DNA of 64,000 bases, from assembly GCA_946902875.1 (NCBI GenBank), contig OX336343.1, forward strand, positions 1,154,754-1,218,753, given 5' to 3'. Origin of the DNA: Nematopogon swammerdamellus. Taxonomy: Eukaryota; Arthropoda; Insecta; Lepidoptera; Adelidae. Under the pieces are notes generated by a model. It ran no database searches. It was not told the origin of the DNA and was given only the letters and a program-made list of their open reading frames with translations. A program made the translations under genes and the position numbers. Numbering within the stretch: position 1 is the stretch's first letter; each line of letters starts with the position of its first letter. Shown in pieces: positions 1 to 9,810 of this stretch.

Positions 1-250
1 GCTTTTGTCATCATTTCACCTACGAATAGGTGTCTAACGATGTCCATGGATGGACATTCTGTGATGCACGGGGATTGCGAATGCCATGCCGGCCTGACGG
101 GGAGACTTTTCACGCCCCTTTTAAAAACCCCAGGCTGTACTTGGGAGGAATGGATGGGCAGTGCGTTCCACATTTTCTCGGTTCTGTGACATTTCCCGGC
201 TCTCTGCATAATGCAGCGACACGGAGACGCTCGGTCGCCCGTCTAGCCAT
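1..250 (-). pseudogene. LINE reverse transcriptase C-terminal fragment
   Basis: Read on the minus strand this is the decayed C-terminal tail of a non-LTR retrotransposon protein. It is recognisable by alignment by eye with the fragments at 45950-46133 (plus strand) and 63267-63650 (minus strand), which share a region encoding a WNALP-like motif followed by a basic FK-G segment. The frame is broken and no start exists. The left end is cut by the window edge. It is a dead 3' piece of a 5'-truncated LINE insertion. Confidence 0.55.
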
Positions 251-289
251 GATCTGTGTGCCTGTCTATGCATAGCCAAGTTGCAGGTT

Positions 290-446
290 AGTATAATGTA
301 ATGTTATTATCTCAATTGATTTAATGAGTCATCGTCAAGGTGAGCACATTATAGCTCTTCAACTTTGGCCGGGCCCGTGTGATGCAACCAGCTCGACCTT
401 CGAGTGCTTAAAATCTTGCTGGCGCACGCGCCAGGGTTCCGTAGCC
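290..446. other. Unassigned stretch before the first SINE
   Basis: I see no gene, repeat or structure I can name here. The last part runs into the decayed head of the SINE that follows. Confidence 0.4.
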
Positions 447-805
447 ATCGGTCGACTGTCGATCGTGATCAGTAATAAAATAATATATGCGGTCAGTACT
501 TGGATGGGTGACCGCTCGACCGTTGGAGGCTGACCGTGGTTCGGATTCCACATACAACTGTAAGACCCCTCGCTTCTTGCCGTACTATGTGGTAGGGTTT
601 AACCCGCCCGGATTGGTGCAAACGCACTGAATGAAAAGTCGGTTGAAACGGCTATGTAAATAGTGCGTGTTTTCTGTTCAGTTCAGTGTAGCCGGCACGA
701 TTGAAGGGAAGCACTGAAATGGCACCTACTTCCCCAAGGTGTTTAGGGCTGACTTCACGGATGTTGTAGGTGAGGTAGCAAACCGTGTCGGTTTCCATAA
801 ACAAA
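447..805 (+). mobile_element. SINE family A, damaged head
   Basis: The 5S-like stretch AGTACTTGGATGGGTGACCG and the B-box-like GGTTCGGATTCC are followed by the family body and the tail ending GTTTCCATAAAC. The A-box end is disrupted by an AT-rich replacement near 470-490. Aligned by eye with the complete copies at 9811 and 11291. Confidence 0.8.
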
Positions 806-1194
806 ATTTTGTTCTCTATCCATTTTGAGGTTAGGTATTTAACAAAATTTATTGAGAATTTAATTTTTTGTAGTCTAATACTATGCCTACAACGTCTGTC
901 TGTAAAAAATTTAAAAAGTGAAAAGTTAAGGATATAACGAATAATAAAAAATTAAATAAATTACCCCATACAAAAAATGTGTTTTTTTTTTCAACGTGTT
1001 TTTGTGTGGTGCGGAAACCTCGGTGCACGAGTGCGACTCGCACTTGGCCGGTTTTTGGAATCGACTTCGTTTTCGATACCTAACACCCTGAAATATCCGG
1101 CAAGGTAACAAAATCACTGTTTATAATTTAATTTTATTTCTATTCCATTTTCATTACCCGCCTCCATGCGCTGCCTCACGTCCCCAAATTTTTT
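806..1194. repeat. Decayed copy of repeat L
   Basis: AT-rich sequence containing the phrase GCGACTCGCACTTGGCCGG near 1031-1050, which recurs on one strand or the other near 4790, 7490, 11010, 41460, 56440 and 63080. It is probably the end of a DNA or LINE-type repeat. Nothing coding is visible. Confidence 0.45.
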
Positions 1195-1615
1195 TTATTT
1201 TTTAACCGACTTCAACAAAAGGAGGAGGTTCTCAATTCGACTGTTTTTTTGTATGTTTGTCCCCTCAGAACTTTCGACTGGGTGAACCGATTTGATGATT
1301 CTTTTTTATTTGAGAGCTGGTGCTTCCCGTGTGGTCCCATTTCAATTTGGTCAAGATCGGATTGGAAAGCGAGGCGGAATCGCGAGGCCGAAGGCCGAGC
1401 GATTCATTACAAAAAAAAACTGTGAAATAAAAAACTATTTAAAAAAATATAAAAACCGCCTTCAAAAATTTATGAAATAAAAATAAATCGAACCCTAAAG
1501 TTGAAGGCGGTGCTAAAGCATGCAAAAATAACCGACCGCCTTCAACTCTAGGGCGAGCTCTAGGGTTCGATTTTTTTTTATTTCATACATTTTTTTATTT
1601 TATGGCCTCATGCCA
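1195..1615 (+). mobile_element. Foldback repeat family G
   Basis: It starts with ACCGACTTCAACAAAAGG and GAGGAGGTTCTCAATTCG, then contains GAGGCCGAAGGCCGAGCG and ends in an internal inverted repeat built from TTGAAGGCGGTGCTAAAG and its complement. A second copy in reverse orientation lies at 20285-20760 and a diverged one at 43605-43985. Non-coding, probably a non-autonomous DNA element. Confidence 0.65.
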
Positions 1616-1865
1616 TAAAATAATATTACATACTTACTTACATACGGAACCCTCTGCGTGTCGACAACGTGCGTACTTAACAGGCTTCTTTTTGAAGGAA
1701 TCAAATAGTTGTTGTCTTGTTGTGTAAATAAACATTTCTGTAATGAATATAAGTACCTGTAGATATTTTTTACACTCCAACATTTCCTTGCGCAATTAAT
1801 TTGTACATGAAGCTAGTTTCACGGTTGGCTACATAATACTGTATAATATGTAGTATCAGCACATC
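1616..1865. other. AT-rich intergenic stretch
   Basis: No recognisable gene or repeat. It contains short ATACATAC-like simple sequence near 1625. Confidence 0.4.
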
Positions 1866-2245
1866 CCGTCTTATTCTTATCGGAACTAGGTGCCATATGC
1901 CAGTGCTTCCCTAAAGGCCGGTTTACATTATCTTAGTGTTTAGGAGAGTGCTTTAGTTCAACTAGAGAGTTCACTGGTGCACTCTCCTAAAGTTGTCACT
2001 AAATTATCAGTTTACACACATATAAGTAACGAGGATAGTGACGCGCCGGGGTGTCACTGGAAACAAAAATAAAAACCAATCCTATTTTGATTCTAATTGA
2101 AAGGCAAGTGGAACCGTACTAAAGCAAGTAGTGTTTACACGTTTCTACCAAAGTACTCTCCTAAAGAACTCTACTAAACACTAAGATAATGTAAACCGGC
2201 CTTTAGGTCGTGCCGGCTACACGGAACTCTCTTTGTCCGTCAATG
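1866..2245 (-). mobile_element. SINE family A fragment split by a MITE
   Basis: The segment ending CAGTGCTTCCC at about 1911 and the segment starting GGTCGTGCCGGCTACAC at about 2206 are neighbours in uninterrupted antisense copies, for example near 24418-24440. The intervening 1912-2205 is the MITE described separately. Confidence 0.7.
1914..2203. mobile_element. MITE with 30-bp terminal inverted repeats
   Basis: The left terminus AAGGCCGGTTTACATTATC, continuing to about 1943, is repeated as a perfect inverted copy ending at 2203. TA flanks both sides (1912-1913 and 2204-2205), as expected for a TA target duplication. The interior is 290 bp in total with no coding potential, and contains a smaller inverted repeat based on GAGAGT/ACTCTC. 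Non-autonomous DNA transposon. Confidence 0.85.
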
Positions 2246-2301
2246 CTTTAGACATCAACGCGCGCTTCCCTAGAGAAGGATTCCCCAAATGTTGTCCACA
2301 A

Positions 2302-2690
2302 TTTTTTTATGTAGTCCGGTATGGGTGGCTGATTCGGAGGGGCCAAAGCACATACTCCGACCAGCCAATATAGGTGCCATACCGAAGATTTCCCTGGATT
2401 GATGGCTATACTAGACTAGAGGAGAACACAGCCGAGGCTGATATGCGGCCATCTTACATCCAGTACGGTAGTAACAACCCAGTCTGCTACAATTTGAGCC
2501 TATACCACCTAGTAAGGGACAAGAGAAGGGACCTACAGTTTTACATCGGCTCCGAACGCTAAAGCAGCAGGTGTAGGTATGAATGTAAAAAACACATTGA
2601 TGCACGCCGAGCGGATTCGAACCTCGGACCTCTCGCATGAGAAGCCGATGCCCAATTCCCTATAACCACTGGGCCACCCGCTGCCGCTCT
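2302..2690 (-). mobile_element. SINE family C (tRNA-headed)
   Basis: On the minus strand the element begins with a tRNA-like head holding a B box GGTTCGAATCC (2612-2622 region) and a decayed A box related to TGGCCGAGTGG. The body includes the shared GACCTACAGTTTTA segment and the element ends in a T run (A-tail) near 2302. The same tail recurs in copies at 4845, 42912, 43087 and 54300. Confidence 0.8.
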
Positions 2691-2703
2691 AAAATTACAA
2701 CTC

Positions 2704-3647
2704 TCATATCAACATTTCCTCAAGGTTCCATACTGGGACCATTGCTCTTCTTAATCTATGTAAATGACATTTCTAGTTGTATTAAAGATGATATTGAGTT
2801 AGTAATGTTTGCCGACGATATATCTGTAGTTTTAAAAAATAAAAACATTGCAGAATTACGTGAGTCCTTCATCAATGTAATTCAGTCATTAAAGTGTTGG
2901 TTTGATTCCAATAACCTCTTACTCAATGTCAATAAAACAAATGTAATGCACTTTGCACTTGGAACTCACAGACGTATTGTTAATCAGGAAATTGTTAAAA
3001 CAGCAGAAGATCTGACATTACATATTTCCAAAGAAATAACCTTTTTAGGAGTAATATTTGATCGCACCCTAACTTGGAAACCTCATATAGATACGCTTGC
3101 TGGTAAGCTAAGTTCAGCTTGTTATGCCATAAAAAAAATTAAAGAATTATGTGGCATACAAGCTGCTAAAACTGTGTATTATGCTTACTTCGATAGTCTT
3201 ATGTCTTATGGATTATTATTTTGGGGAAACGCGGCGGAATCTAATAGAATATTTATTCTTCAAAAAAGAGCACTGCGTTGTATACTCAGTATGAGGGCGA
3301 GGGACTCTTGTAGAAATGTATTTGATAAAATAGGAATTATGACATTACCCAGTGCTTATATTTATCAAAATATCTGCTATGCTAGGAAATATATACAGGA
3401 TGCTACGCTTCACTCTGATATGCACCAGCATGATACTAGGCATAAAAATAATGTTCTAATTACGAAGCACAGGTCATCTAAAATGTCGAAAAGTTTTGTT
3501 TGCAACAGTGTTAGATTGTATAATAAAATACCAGAAGAGGTAAAAAATCTAAATGATACTTTGTTTAAGAAACATATAAAATCAACTCTTGTAAAGAAAG
3601 CCTACTATACTGTAAAAGAGGCATTAGTCAACAGGACTATATCTTGA
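2704..3647 (+). pseudogene. LINE reverse transcriptase, C-terminal half
   Basis: The frame is open for about 314 codons and begins mid-domain at PQGSILGPLLFLIYVND (reverse transcriptase motif B region). The catalytic FADD motif follows near 2808. The thumb and the LINE-specific C-terminal domain follow, with YGLLFWGN and the closing SVRLYNKIPEEVKNL block. The fingers, the first catalytic Asp and the endonuclease domain are absent, so it cannot be active. The first Met upstream lies in the adjoining SINE and is not a native start. The long intact frame suggests a relatively young insertion. Confidence 0.85.
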
Positions 3648-3674
3648 GGTTCTGACTGCATAATTAGTTAGCGC

Positions 3675-3950
3675 ATGACTAGGTACTATTTGTACTCAAA
3701 TTTATTTACTAACCGATTGACAACTGGATACTTCAAGTATCTTAATATTTTTATTATAATATAATTTTTTTTTATTATTTGACAATACTACGTTGTAGTA
3801 TGTATACTTATTATGACTAGGTACTATTTGTACTCAAATTTATTTACTAACCGATTGACAACTTGATACTTCAAGTATCTTAATATTTTTATTATAATTT
3901 TTTTTTATTATTATTTGACAATACTACGTTGTAGTATGTATACTTATTAC
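3675..3950 (+). repeat. 138-bp tandem duplication in LINE 3' UTR
   Basis: ATGACTAGGTACTATTTG starts at 3675 and again at 3813. The two units match closely to about 3812 and 3950, each ending in a TTTTTTTTATTATT tract and a CTACGTTGTAG palindrome. Confidence 0.9.
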
Positions 3951-4318
3951 TAACATTATTGAGTTGATACAAATGACGTATCAAAAATTTGACAAAGGCT
4001 CTTTACACCTGATCCACTAAATTAAGTCCTTGCAGTCAGAACTTCAAAAACAAAACAAAAATCTGTTTTTGATCTTGCTCTCAAGCTGTATTTTCAATCG
4101 ACTGTAGGCGGTGTTATTATGTGGATAGTCACTAAATGCTTGTAAAAATTATTATGAAAAAAAAACCCTGCGAAGTTTCTTACCGGTTCTTCTTCGTGGG
4201 TGTAATCGAATCGGATAGAACAAATTGTGACAAATTCGAGTACAGTCATGCTGTCTAATGAATGCTTAATAAACAATATACAACAATATACAACAATATA
4301 CAACAATATACAACATAT

Positions 4319-4844
4319 ATTATTCTAATTACTGCTTACTATTAATGATTAGGTAGGTACTATTTAATTATTATCGATCAAAGTATGGCATCTCATAATT
4401 AGCTAATCTGAGTTCCCATTCCTGCTAGTAAAGAATTAAGCTAGCTTGAACATTCCTGTGTGAACCGTTCACAGAACAGTGCTTAAGTTGAAGAACCGGT
4501 AATGTCTTAGAATTATCTCAGACCTGCGAGATTATCACATTATGGATTTTAGTTAATTCAATCTCATTAGCTCGGTGGTGCAATGGTTGGACTTGCGATC
4601 ATGAAAATAAGCATACGCAGGCTGTTGCAAATTTAAAAAAAATACAACTCTACCGTTGTATTTTATTTTTATGTGTTTTTTTAAGAAACGTAAAGTTTTA
4701 ATTATCTTGTTTTAATTAAACAGATAGCAAACTACAAACAAACAAAAGTACTACAACACTAGTACAGAAAAATAGTGAAATATATAAAAAAAACGGCCAA
4801 GTGCGAGTCGGACTCGCGCACCTAGGTATTTTCCTTTTTTTTAT
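4319..4844. other. Intergenic, mostly unassigned
   Basis: AT-rich with no gene. The last 50 bp hold the repeat L phrase GGCCAAGTGCGAGTCGGACT at 4794-4813. ATTAGCTCGGTGGTGCAATGG near 4567-4586 resembles a tRNA A-box region but has no matching B box or cloverleaf downstream. Confidence 0.4.
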
Positions 4845-5262
4845 GCAATCCGGTATAGGTGGCTGAGTCGGAGGGGCCAAAGCGCATGCTCCGACCAGCC
4901 AATATCACCTCCGAGAAGGTAGGTGCCATAACGGAGACTTCCCTGGATTGCTAGGTATACTGGACTAGAGGAGAACACAACCGAGGCTGTTATGCGGCCA
5001 TCTTACATTCAGTACGGTGATACCACAGCTCAGAGGTGGGTGATACCTCACCCACCTCTGATCTGTGGTGGGTGGTGATGAGCCGACCACCTAGTAAGGG
5101 ACCTACAGTTTTACACCGGTTCCGAACGGTGAAGCAGCAGGTGTAGGTATACACGTAAATTTTTTTGTCAGAAAAAACTCATTGGTACACGCCGACCGGA
5201 TTCGAACCTCGGACCTCTCGCATGAGAAGCCGATGCCCAAAGCACTCGGCCATCCGCCGATT
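4845..5262 (-). mobile_element. SINE family C, nearly complete
   Basis: The minus-strand head has the A-box-like GGATGGCCGAGTGC and the B box GGTTCGAATCC, giving a Ser/Leu-like tRNA appearance. The body, with GGTGGGTGATACC-like short inverted duplications near 5033-5090 (CACCCACCTCTG/CAGAGGTGGGTG), is specific to this copy. The tail hairpin GGCTGAGTCGGAG/CTCCGACCAGCC is at the left end. Confidence 0.82.
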
Positions 5263-5264
5263 TT

Positions 5265-5364
5265 AAGTAATTTTAGTTCTTAGGTTAAAAGACATTTAAT
5301 ATGTATTTTAATATAGCCCTAGTTGGCTGAAATAAAGAGATAAATAAAAAAAATAAAAATAAAT
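5265..5364 (+). repeat. Possible LINE 3' tail
   Basis: A short AT-rich segment ends in GCTGAAATAAAGAGATAAAT and an A-rich run, which looks like the polyadenylation end of a retroelement. It is too short to classify. Confidence 0.3.
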
Positions 5365-6002
5365 CGACACCTGATTAGAATAACATTGTAACTTGATTTC
5401 GCTAGGTTTACAGGAGAGCATAAACAAAATTTGTCAAAATTCGAAAAATTTCTAACTCGTTCTGTATGAAAAATTCTGTTTTCTTTTTATGGTAATGTTT
5501 TTTTCCATGTTTGGAGAGTTTTATCTGTATATTTAGTTTTCGTTTAAAGTAGTTAGAAAACCCATTTTGAATCAATTACAATGCAAAAAATTTAGAAATA
5601 GCTCGAAATGTTTAGAAGAATAAAATTGTATCAATAGTTACAATGGAAATTCTTAGTTATTATGATCATAATTATACATGATTATAGTAATTGTGCGTGC
5701 AGGAATAACATGGTAAGTCTACGTACCATGTTATTTCTTTAATAAATCTCTACTACTAGAATATTGTACTATAGGCGAGTCTAATTATTGTAAGTCATGT
5801 TAACCATTTTGTTACTTCTCAAATGAATTCCACAATCAGTTACAATGAAAACGTTTTGCTTCGGACCTAAAAACTTTGGACCTAATGCTGCTAGGAATAC
5901 GGTTCATTGATAGAAAAAAAGATTTTTTATTTTTGCTATTTTACATACAATAAAAATAGAACATGGTAACTAGGGTTACAATGTTATTCTAATCAGTTGT
6001 CG
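5365..6002. mobile_element. Non-autonomous TIR element, 638 bp
   Basis: The left end CGACACCTGATTAGAATA (28 bp to 5392) matches the inverted right end 5975-6002 at 27 of 28 positions. The interior is AT-rich and non-coding, with an internal hairpin AATAACATGGTA/TACCATGTTATT at 5704-5736. I could not settle the target duplication, because the flanks AAATAAAT and AAATATAG agree only in the first four bases. Confidence 0.78.
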
Positions 6003-6037
6003 AAATATAGTCCCACCTAATAGGTTAAAAGCAGGTA

Positions 6038-6966
6038 CGTGGGCTGTTCCGAAAATTGTGAGCCACAGAATAAATAAAATTTTTTTTTTCCTGAAACTAT
6101 TTTGATTTGACGACTAATTTAAATACAAATCTCCTTGATGAAAATTATTAGCCACCTATGTGTAGTTATTTTTTTAAATATTTTTAACGGTTATCCGTCA
6201 CTCATATTTTATTTGCAACAATGGACGTCTCGCGAGAAGCTTTTCGTGTTATGATTTTCTATGCTTATGAACTAGGGTTAACCTTCAAGGAATCTCACGA
6301 AAATTTGCAAGCTGCTTTTGGGGAGTCTGCTCCTGCGTTAGCAATAGTTACTTATTGGTTTCGTGAATTTAAACGTGGTCGAGAGAACCTAAACGATGAC
6401 CCCAGACCCGGCCGACCATAAACTGCAGTCACTCATGAAAACGTCATCAGGGTAGAGTGGCTATTGCGGGAGAATAGACACATTACACATCGGGAGATTC
6501 AGGCTGAACTGAAGATTGGTATTGCGAAGTTTGTCTGCCTCAAGCTTTCGGGGAGTTAATAGCGAGCGCCCAAGGAGCGGCGTCCGTGGCATTCCTTTTC
6601 ACCAAGATAACGCGCCCGCTCACACACCGGTGGAAACATGGACTATTTGACAACTTCGGGGGTACAAAGGTTATCCCATCCTCCGTACAGCCTAGATTTA
6701 GCTCCATGCAATTTTTTTTTATTTCCCACGGTAAAAAAAATGCTTCGCGGGCGAAAATTCAACACTGCAGACGAGGCCGTCGAAGAATTTCGGCGGTTAT
6801 TTTTTGACCTCCGGCAAGATACGTTTTTTAAATGTTTTGAAACCTGGTTCACCCGAATGCATAAGTGCATAGGGATTGGAGGGAAATATTTTGAAAAGCT
6901 GTAAATATTTTTTTTTCATATTCTAACTATTTATCATTTCACTAACAATTTTCGGAACAGCCTATG
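6038..6966 (+). mobile_element. Internally deleted mariner element
   Basis: Terminal inverted repeats share GGCTGTTCCGAAAATTGT at both ends (6041 onward, and reversed to 6963). TA dinucleotides flank the element at 6036-6037 and 6967-6968, as in Tc1/mariner insertion. At 929 bp it is shorter than the roughly 1.3 kb typical of mariner, and the middle of the transposase is missing. Confidence 0.88.
6221..6904 (+). pseudogene. Mariner transposase remnant, catalytic core lost
   Basis: The N-terminal 66 codons encode a mariner-type helix-turn-helix (YWFREFKRGRENLNDDPRPG). A stop follows at 6419-6421, and a readable second HTH portion follows it (ENRHITHREIQAE). After about 6540 the sequence jumps to the C-terminal catalytic part: HQDNAPAHT near 6600 and, in a shifted frame, PPYSLDLAPCNFFLFP near 6680-6730. 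The expected third catalytic Asp in the P-x-D position of that last motif is Asn here. One stop, at least one frameshift, a central deletion and this substitution make it inactive. Confidence 0.88.
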
Positions 6967-6968
6967 TA

Positions 6969-7639
6969 AGTAGTCGTAACGGGTCATGTATTATGTCTGT
7001 ACTTATTATGAGTACAGCGAATAGGTACAGGTGGCCCATGTTTACCTAACAGTGCAAAGGCTAGCAATCAGTGTGCGGAATCTTGTCTCTGGCGTGTCCT
7101 ACGCTTTGGCGGGTCGTCGGTATGCCACTGCCTCCGTGGACTCTTGACGATACCAAACTGACTCATGCACATTATCACCACACTACTAACATTGGCACGC
7201 GGCTCCGCTCGAGGCAATGTGCGTTATGCTAAAAAAAATGGGTCTCCATACAAGAAACTTTTTTTTCATAGTTAGTTTTTGGTCTATTGTTGTTTTTGCA
7301 AAAGCGTCAAACTGGGTGTGATTGATTATAGTGTAAACTATAAAGTGAAAGAACGTGCGAAATAAAAACAGGCTAAATGTGAATCGAGCCTTCGCTTCGC
7401 TAAGGACCCGGAACTGAATGAAACAAAACACAATTTTTTTTGGTAAATAAAACTAATATATTGTGTGGTGGTACGGAACCCTCGGTGCTCGAGTCGCACT
7501 TGGCCGGTTTATACATATAGAACTCTAACCAAATGCTTCGATTTTGTAGTGCATCATGTATGTGACATATCAAATCAATGTCCACAATGGAACAGTTACT
7601 TATACTAACATGTAATAAAACCATCCCGATATATGCCAG
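6969..7639. other. Intergenic with a repeat L fragment
   Basis: There is no gene. The segment 7430-7515 contains ACGGAACCCTCGGTGCTCGA and CACTTGGCCGGTTTAT, a reverse-oriented end of repeat L. Confidence 0.4.
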
Positions 7640-7735
7640 ATCCGATCAGTGAAAACTGCACGTGAATCGGTTCAGCCGTTTTCGACTTTAACATTACAGA
7701 CATACATTGCGCTTTATATTAGTAGGGATGAGATT
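7640..7735 (+). repeat. Short element end with TTATATTAGTAGGG terminus
   Basis: ATCGGTTCAGCCGTTTTC followed by ATACAGACATA-like bases and the end GCTTTATATTAGTAGGGAT resembles the end of the repeat K unit at 40515-40598 (TTATAATATTAGTATGGAT). Confidence 0.5.
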
Positions 7736-7739
7736 ATAG

Positions 7740-8214
7740 CCTCTTCAACAGCGAGCGTCAGTGCACCTTAGGTGCGCTTTAGCAGAATATTCCGTAGAGA
7801 ATTCGTTCCGCTGCGTTGCGAACTTGCGACACACACCGGCTGGGTCGCACCTTACGCCCGACAGTCGTAGGTAATTAAATACATATGGAATATTGTTTGT
7901 CAACTTTAATATTTACTCTGTTCGTGCCTAAATTAATAAATTACTCGAGCCAGTAAGTACTGCTCGGCTCGACCGGTTTCTATTCAAATACACCACGCCT
8001 TTGGTTAGGTTGGGTGGGTTGTCTTCATTCAACGCGTGTACTGGTGGGTATTGAATAGGCGCACCTAACTACACTTAGAAAGCAACCCAATCAAATGAAA
8101 TATTTACCTATATCTTTATTGGTAACGAGGCAATGATTTGAACATCCTGTTAGTTTGTCATTGTCATTATAAATCTGTTATTAGATTGTATAATTTTACT
8201 TGAACATATATTTA
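7740..8214. other. Unassigned, possibly single-copy
   Basis: Moderate GC with no repeated match elsewhere in the window and no convincing open frame. Confidence 0.35.
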
Positions 8215-8660
8215 AGATTAAGTAAGTTTAGATTTGTGGGTTCGCTTAGTCTGTTTTACAGGTACTATCACAGACACTGCCCTGTGGAACTAGCATCCCT
8301 TATTCCCTGCCACCCGTCCTATCTCCGCATGACTCGTCGCAGAGAGACTATCAGCACACTTTTGTTGTTGACATTGTGGGCTTTTGAGTACCCCATCGGT
8401 TCTCTAAATCGTTTCTGTGTCGCACCGCTGCTGGGACTGGGCTGGGGTGTGGGACTGTCTTCCGTCCGGCGAGTGTGTTCCCCGAACACTTTAACCTGGG
8501 CGTCTTCAAACGTTAAACGCTAGACAGCCGAGCAACAGTCCGCATATCTGCTGGCATGGCACCTAACTGAGCGTGGTTTCGCGGGGAGAAGTGATTTTGG
8601 CCCTATCGGCTGCATCATTGGTCTCTCGGCACAACCACCCATGTCGGTTTACATAAAAAA
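8215..8660 (+). pseudogene. LINE Q reverse transcriptase C-terminus and 3' UTR
   Basis: The plus strand encodes GSLSLFYRYYHRHCPVELAS near 8239-8300, which is also found on the minus strand at 61176-61478. Then, after frame changes, it encodes a VFPEHFNLGVFKR closing block near 8480-8520. The following 3' UTR (8521-8660) recurs at 56715-56850 and, reversed, at 17350-17395. Frameshifts and a stop in the Q protein make it inactive. Confidence 0.7.
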
Positions 8661-9164
8661 ATTCTCTTGATTTGTGCATGTTTTTGGCTCAATAAATAAC
8701 AGTACCTGGGCGAACAGGTTTACTCACGGTTCCACTCCGAGCTATGTGGCTGGACGTTTCGGGCCAAGCGTATGGCCCATCTTCATGAGCACTCTGCCTT
8801 TGGCAGAGAACTGTCAAATTTCCGTCCGTCATTGACGAGATCGTAGCTGTGGCCAGTGCGGTTAGTTTCCGTAGACGAGGGTTCAGGCGGTAGCCCTATA
8901 CTAGTACTTCTGTGGTTCAGGTACGTTCCGGATCTCGGCGGAGAGACAGAAGGCGCTGACGGTGTCCACTTCCGCCTGGTCGTGTCCGTCGTTTCTTCTT
9001 CTCTTATCCATATCGTTTTCGTGACGATTAGCTGACTTAAAGCTTGAAATGCCCGACTTACTTTGCACAGTTGGACCCTGCATCAGTTGGAAGCGCGCGA
9101 AACAGTCACAAAATAATTATGTTTACCTGTCACGTGCATTCTCCACATTCCGCGCCTTCTTCAA
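8661..9164. other. Unassigned, contains a hammerhead-like core on the minus strand
   Basis: No gene is supported. On the minus strand 8757-8786 reads ATGAAGA, a 5-bp GGGCC/GGCCC stem with an 8-nt loop, then GAAAC. This resembles a hammerhead ribozyme core apart from the first C of CUGANGA. See the finding. Confidence 0.3.
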
Positions 9165-9320
9165 ATGAATTCAAGATGGCGGCGGCGGCGCGCGGGGCGG
9201 CCTGTCAGCCGACTTTGCGAGATTGCAACACCGCGAGCGATCACCGACCTACATTATCGCCCTGCGAGCGAGGGCTTCGAATACTTACAATCTATACGCA
9301 TCGCTGATAGCGGAATCATT
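9165..9320 (+). promoter_or_regulatory. GC-rich, promoter-like block
   Basis: AAGATGGCGGCGGCGGCGCG at 9173-9192 begins a GC-rich block in AT-rich surroundings. It contains a YY1/Pho-like AAGATGGCGGC and a good-context ATG opening a 43-codon frame (MAAAARGAACQPTL...). It could be the 5' end of a host transcript, but no TATA, Inr or splice donor is clear enough to fix it. Confidence 0.3.
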
Positions 9321-9510
9321 TCCATTTGAGATTTTTCCCGAACTCTAAACCCCTCGCTAAACCCTAGCTAGAGGAACACGGCATGCAGGGGGACGTTTGA
9401 AATATTTTATGGTGTGTACAGTGCTTGACACATCACCATACTGCATTACTGTGTGATTTGGTACTCTATGAGCCCTATTCAGGATTATTTTTAACCCACA
9501 ACTTTTTGCA

Positions 9511-9800
9511 TCAGATTCACATTCAGATATTTATTTCGCCATAAAGAACACACAGCATTAACAATATTTCATTGAGACATAACATAAATGCATATTCAGT
9601 ATGTTTCGTCGTCCATTATATTTGGTTTGTCATGTCCCGTTCAGTAGTGCAATCTATAAGGAAGAACCGGGTAAGAAACCTTACAGAGCTTTTTTTAAAT
9701 ATAACTTACATCATCATCATCATCATCAGCCTGTATCGGTCCACTTCTGGACATAGATAACTTACATACTAAGTTTTAATTACGTTAAATATAACATAGT
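9511..9800 (-). repeat. LINE N 3' UTR, reverse orientation
   Basis: It matches 15700-15962 in inverse orientation, including GGTAAGAAACCTTACAGAGC (9670-9689) and the terminal TTCAGA-type simple repeat near 9511-9530. It is interrupted by a 45-bp insert (9712-9756). Confidence 0.75.
9712..9756 (-). mobile_element. 45-bp RTE-type LINE tail with 11-bp target duplication
   Basis: The insert is a CAT repeat followed by CAGCCTGTATCGGTCCAC and TTCTGGACATAG, the reverse complement of an RTE-type 3' end like the one at about 37650. ATAACTTACAT flanks it at 9701-9711 and 9757-9767. The paralogous sequence near 15783-15793 has the empty site with one copy of the target. Confidence 0.88.
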
Positions 9801-9810
9801 ACTAACGTGT

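Larger units (their letters stand above)
2697..4318 (+). mobile_element. 5'-truncated CR1/jockey-type LINE
   Basis: It consists of the C-terminal half of a reverse transcriptase (2704-3647), a 3' UTR with an internal duplication, and a 3' terminus made of four copies of a 10-bp unit (CAACAATATA) from about 4274. The segment near 4165-4275 resembles 3' UTR sequence at 30770-30895. The 5' end abuts a SINE C copy, consistent with truncated target-primed insertion. Confidence 0.8.

Noticed and set aside
2590..2690. Functional tRNA genes in SINE C heads (also 5190, 52330, 54600, 55200)
   Set aside because: A and B boxes are present, but the heads are attached to SINE bodies, carry mismatched stems and lack independent termini.
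2637..2703. Start of the 2.7 kb LINE protein at the ATG at 2637
   Set aside because: That ATG lies in the tRNA-like head of the neighbouring SINE. LINE homology starts only at about 2704.
3646..4045. Inverted repeat GAGGTTCTGACTGCA / TGCAGTCAGAACTTC as transposon termini
   Set aside because: The pair is short, lies inside the LINE 3' UTR and has no flanking duplication.
4567..4640. tRNA gene suggested by TTAGCTCGGTGGTGCAATGG
   Set aside because: The A-box-like phrase is not followed by a B box or an acceptor-stem match.
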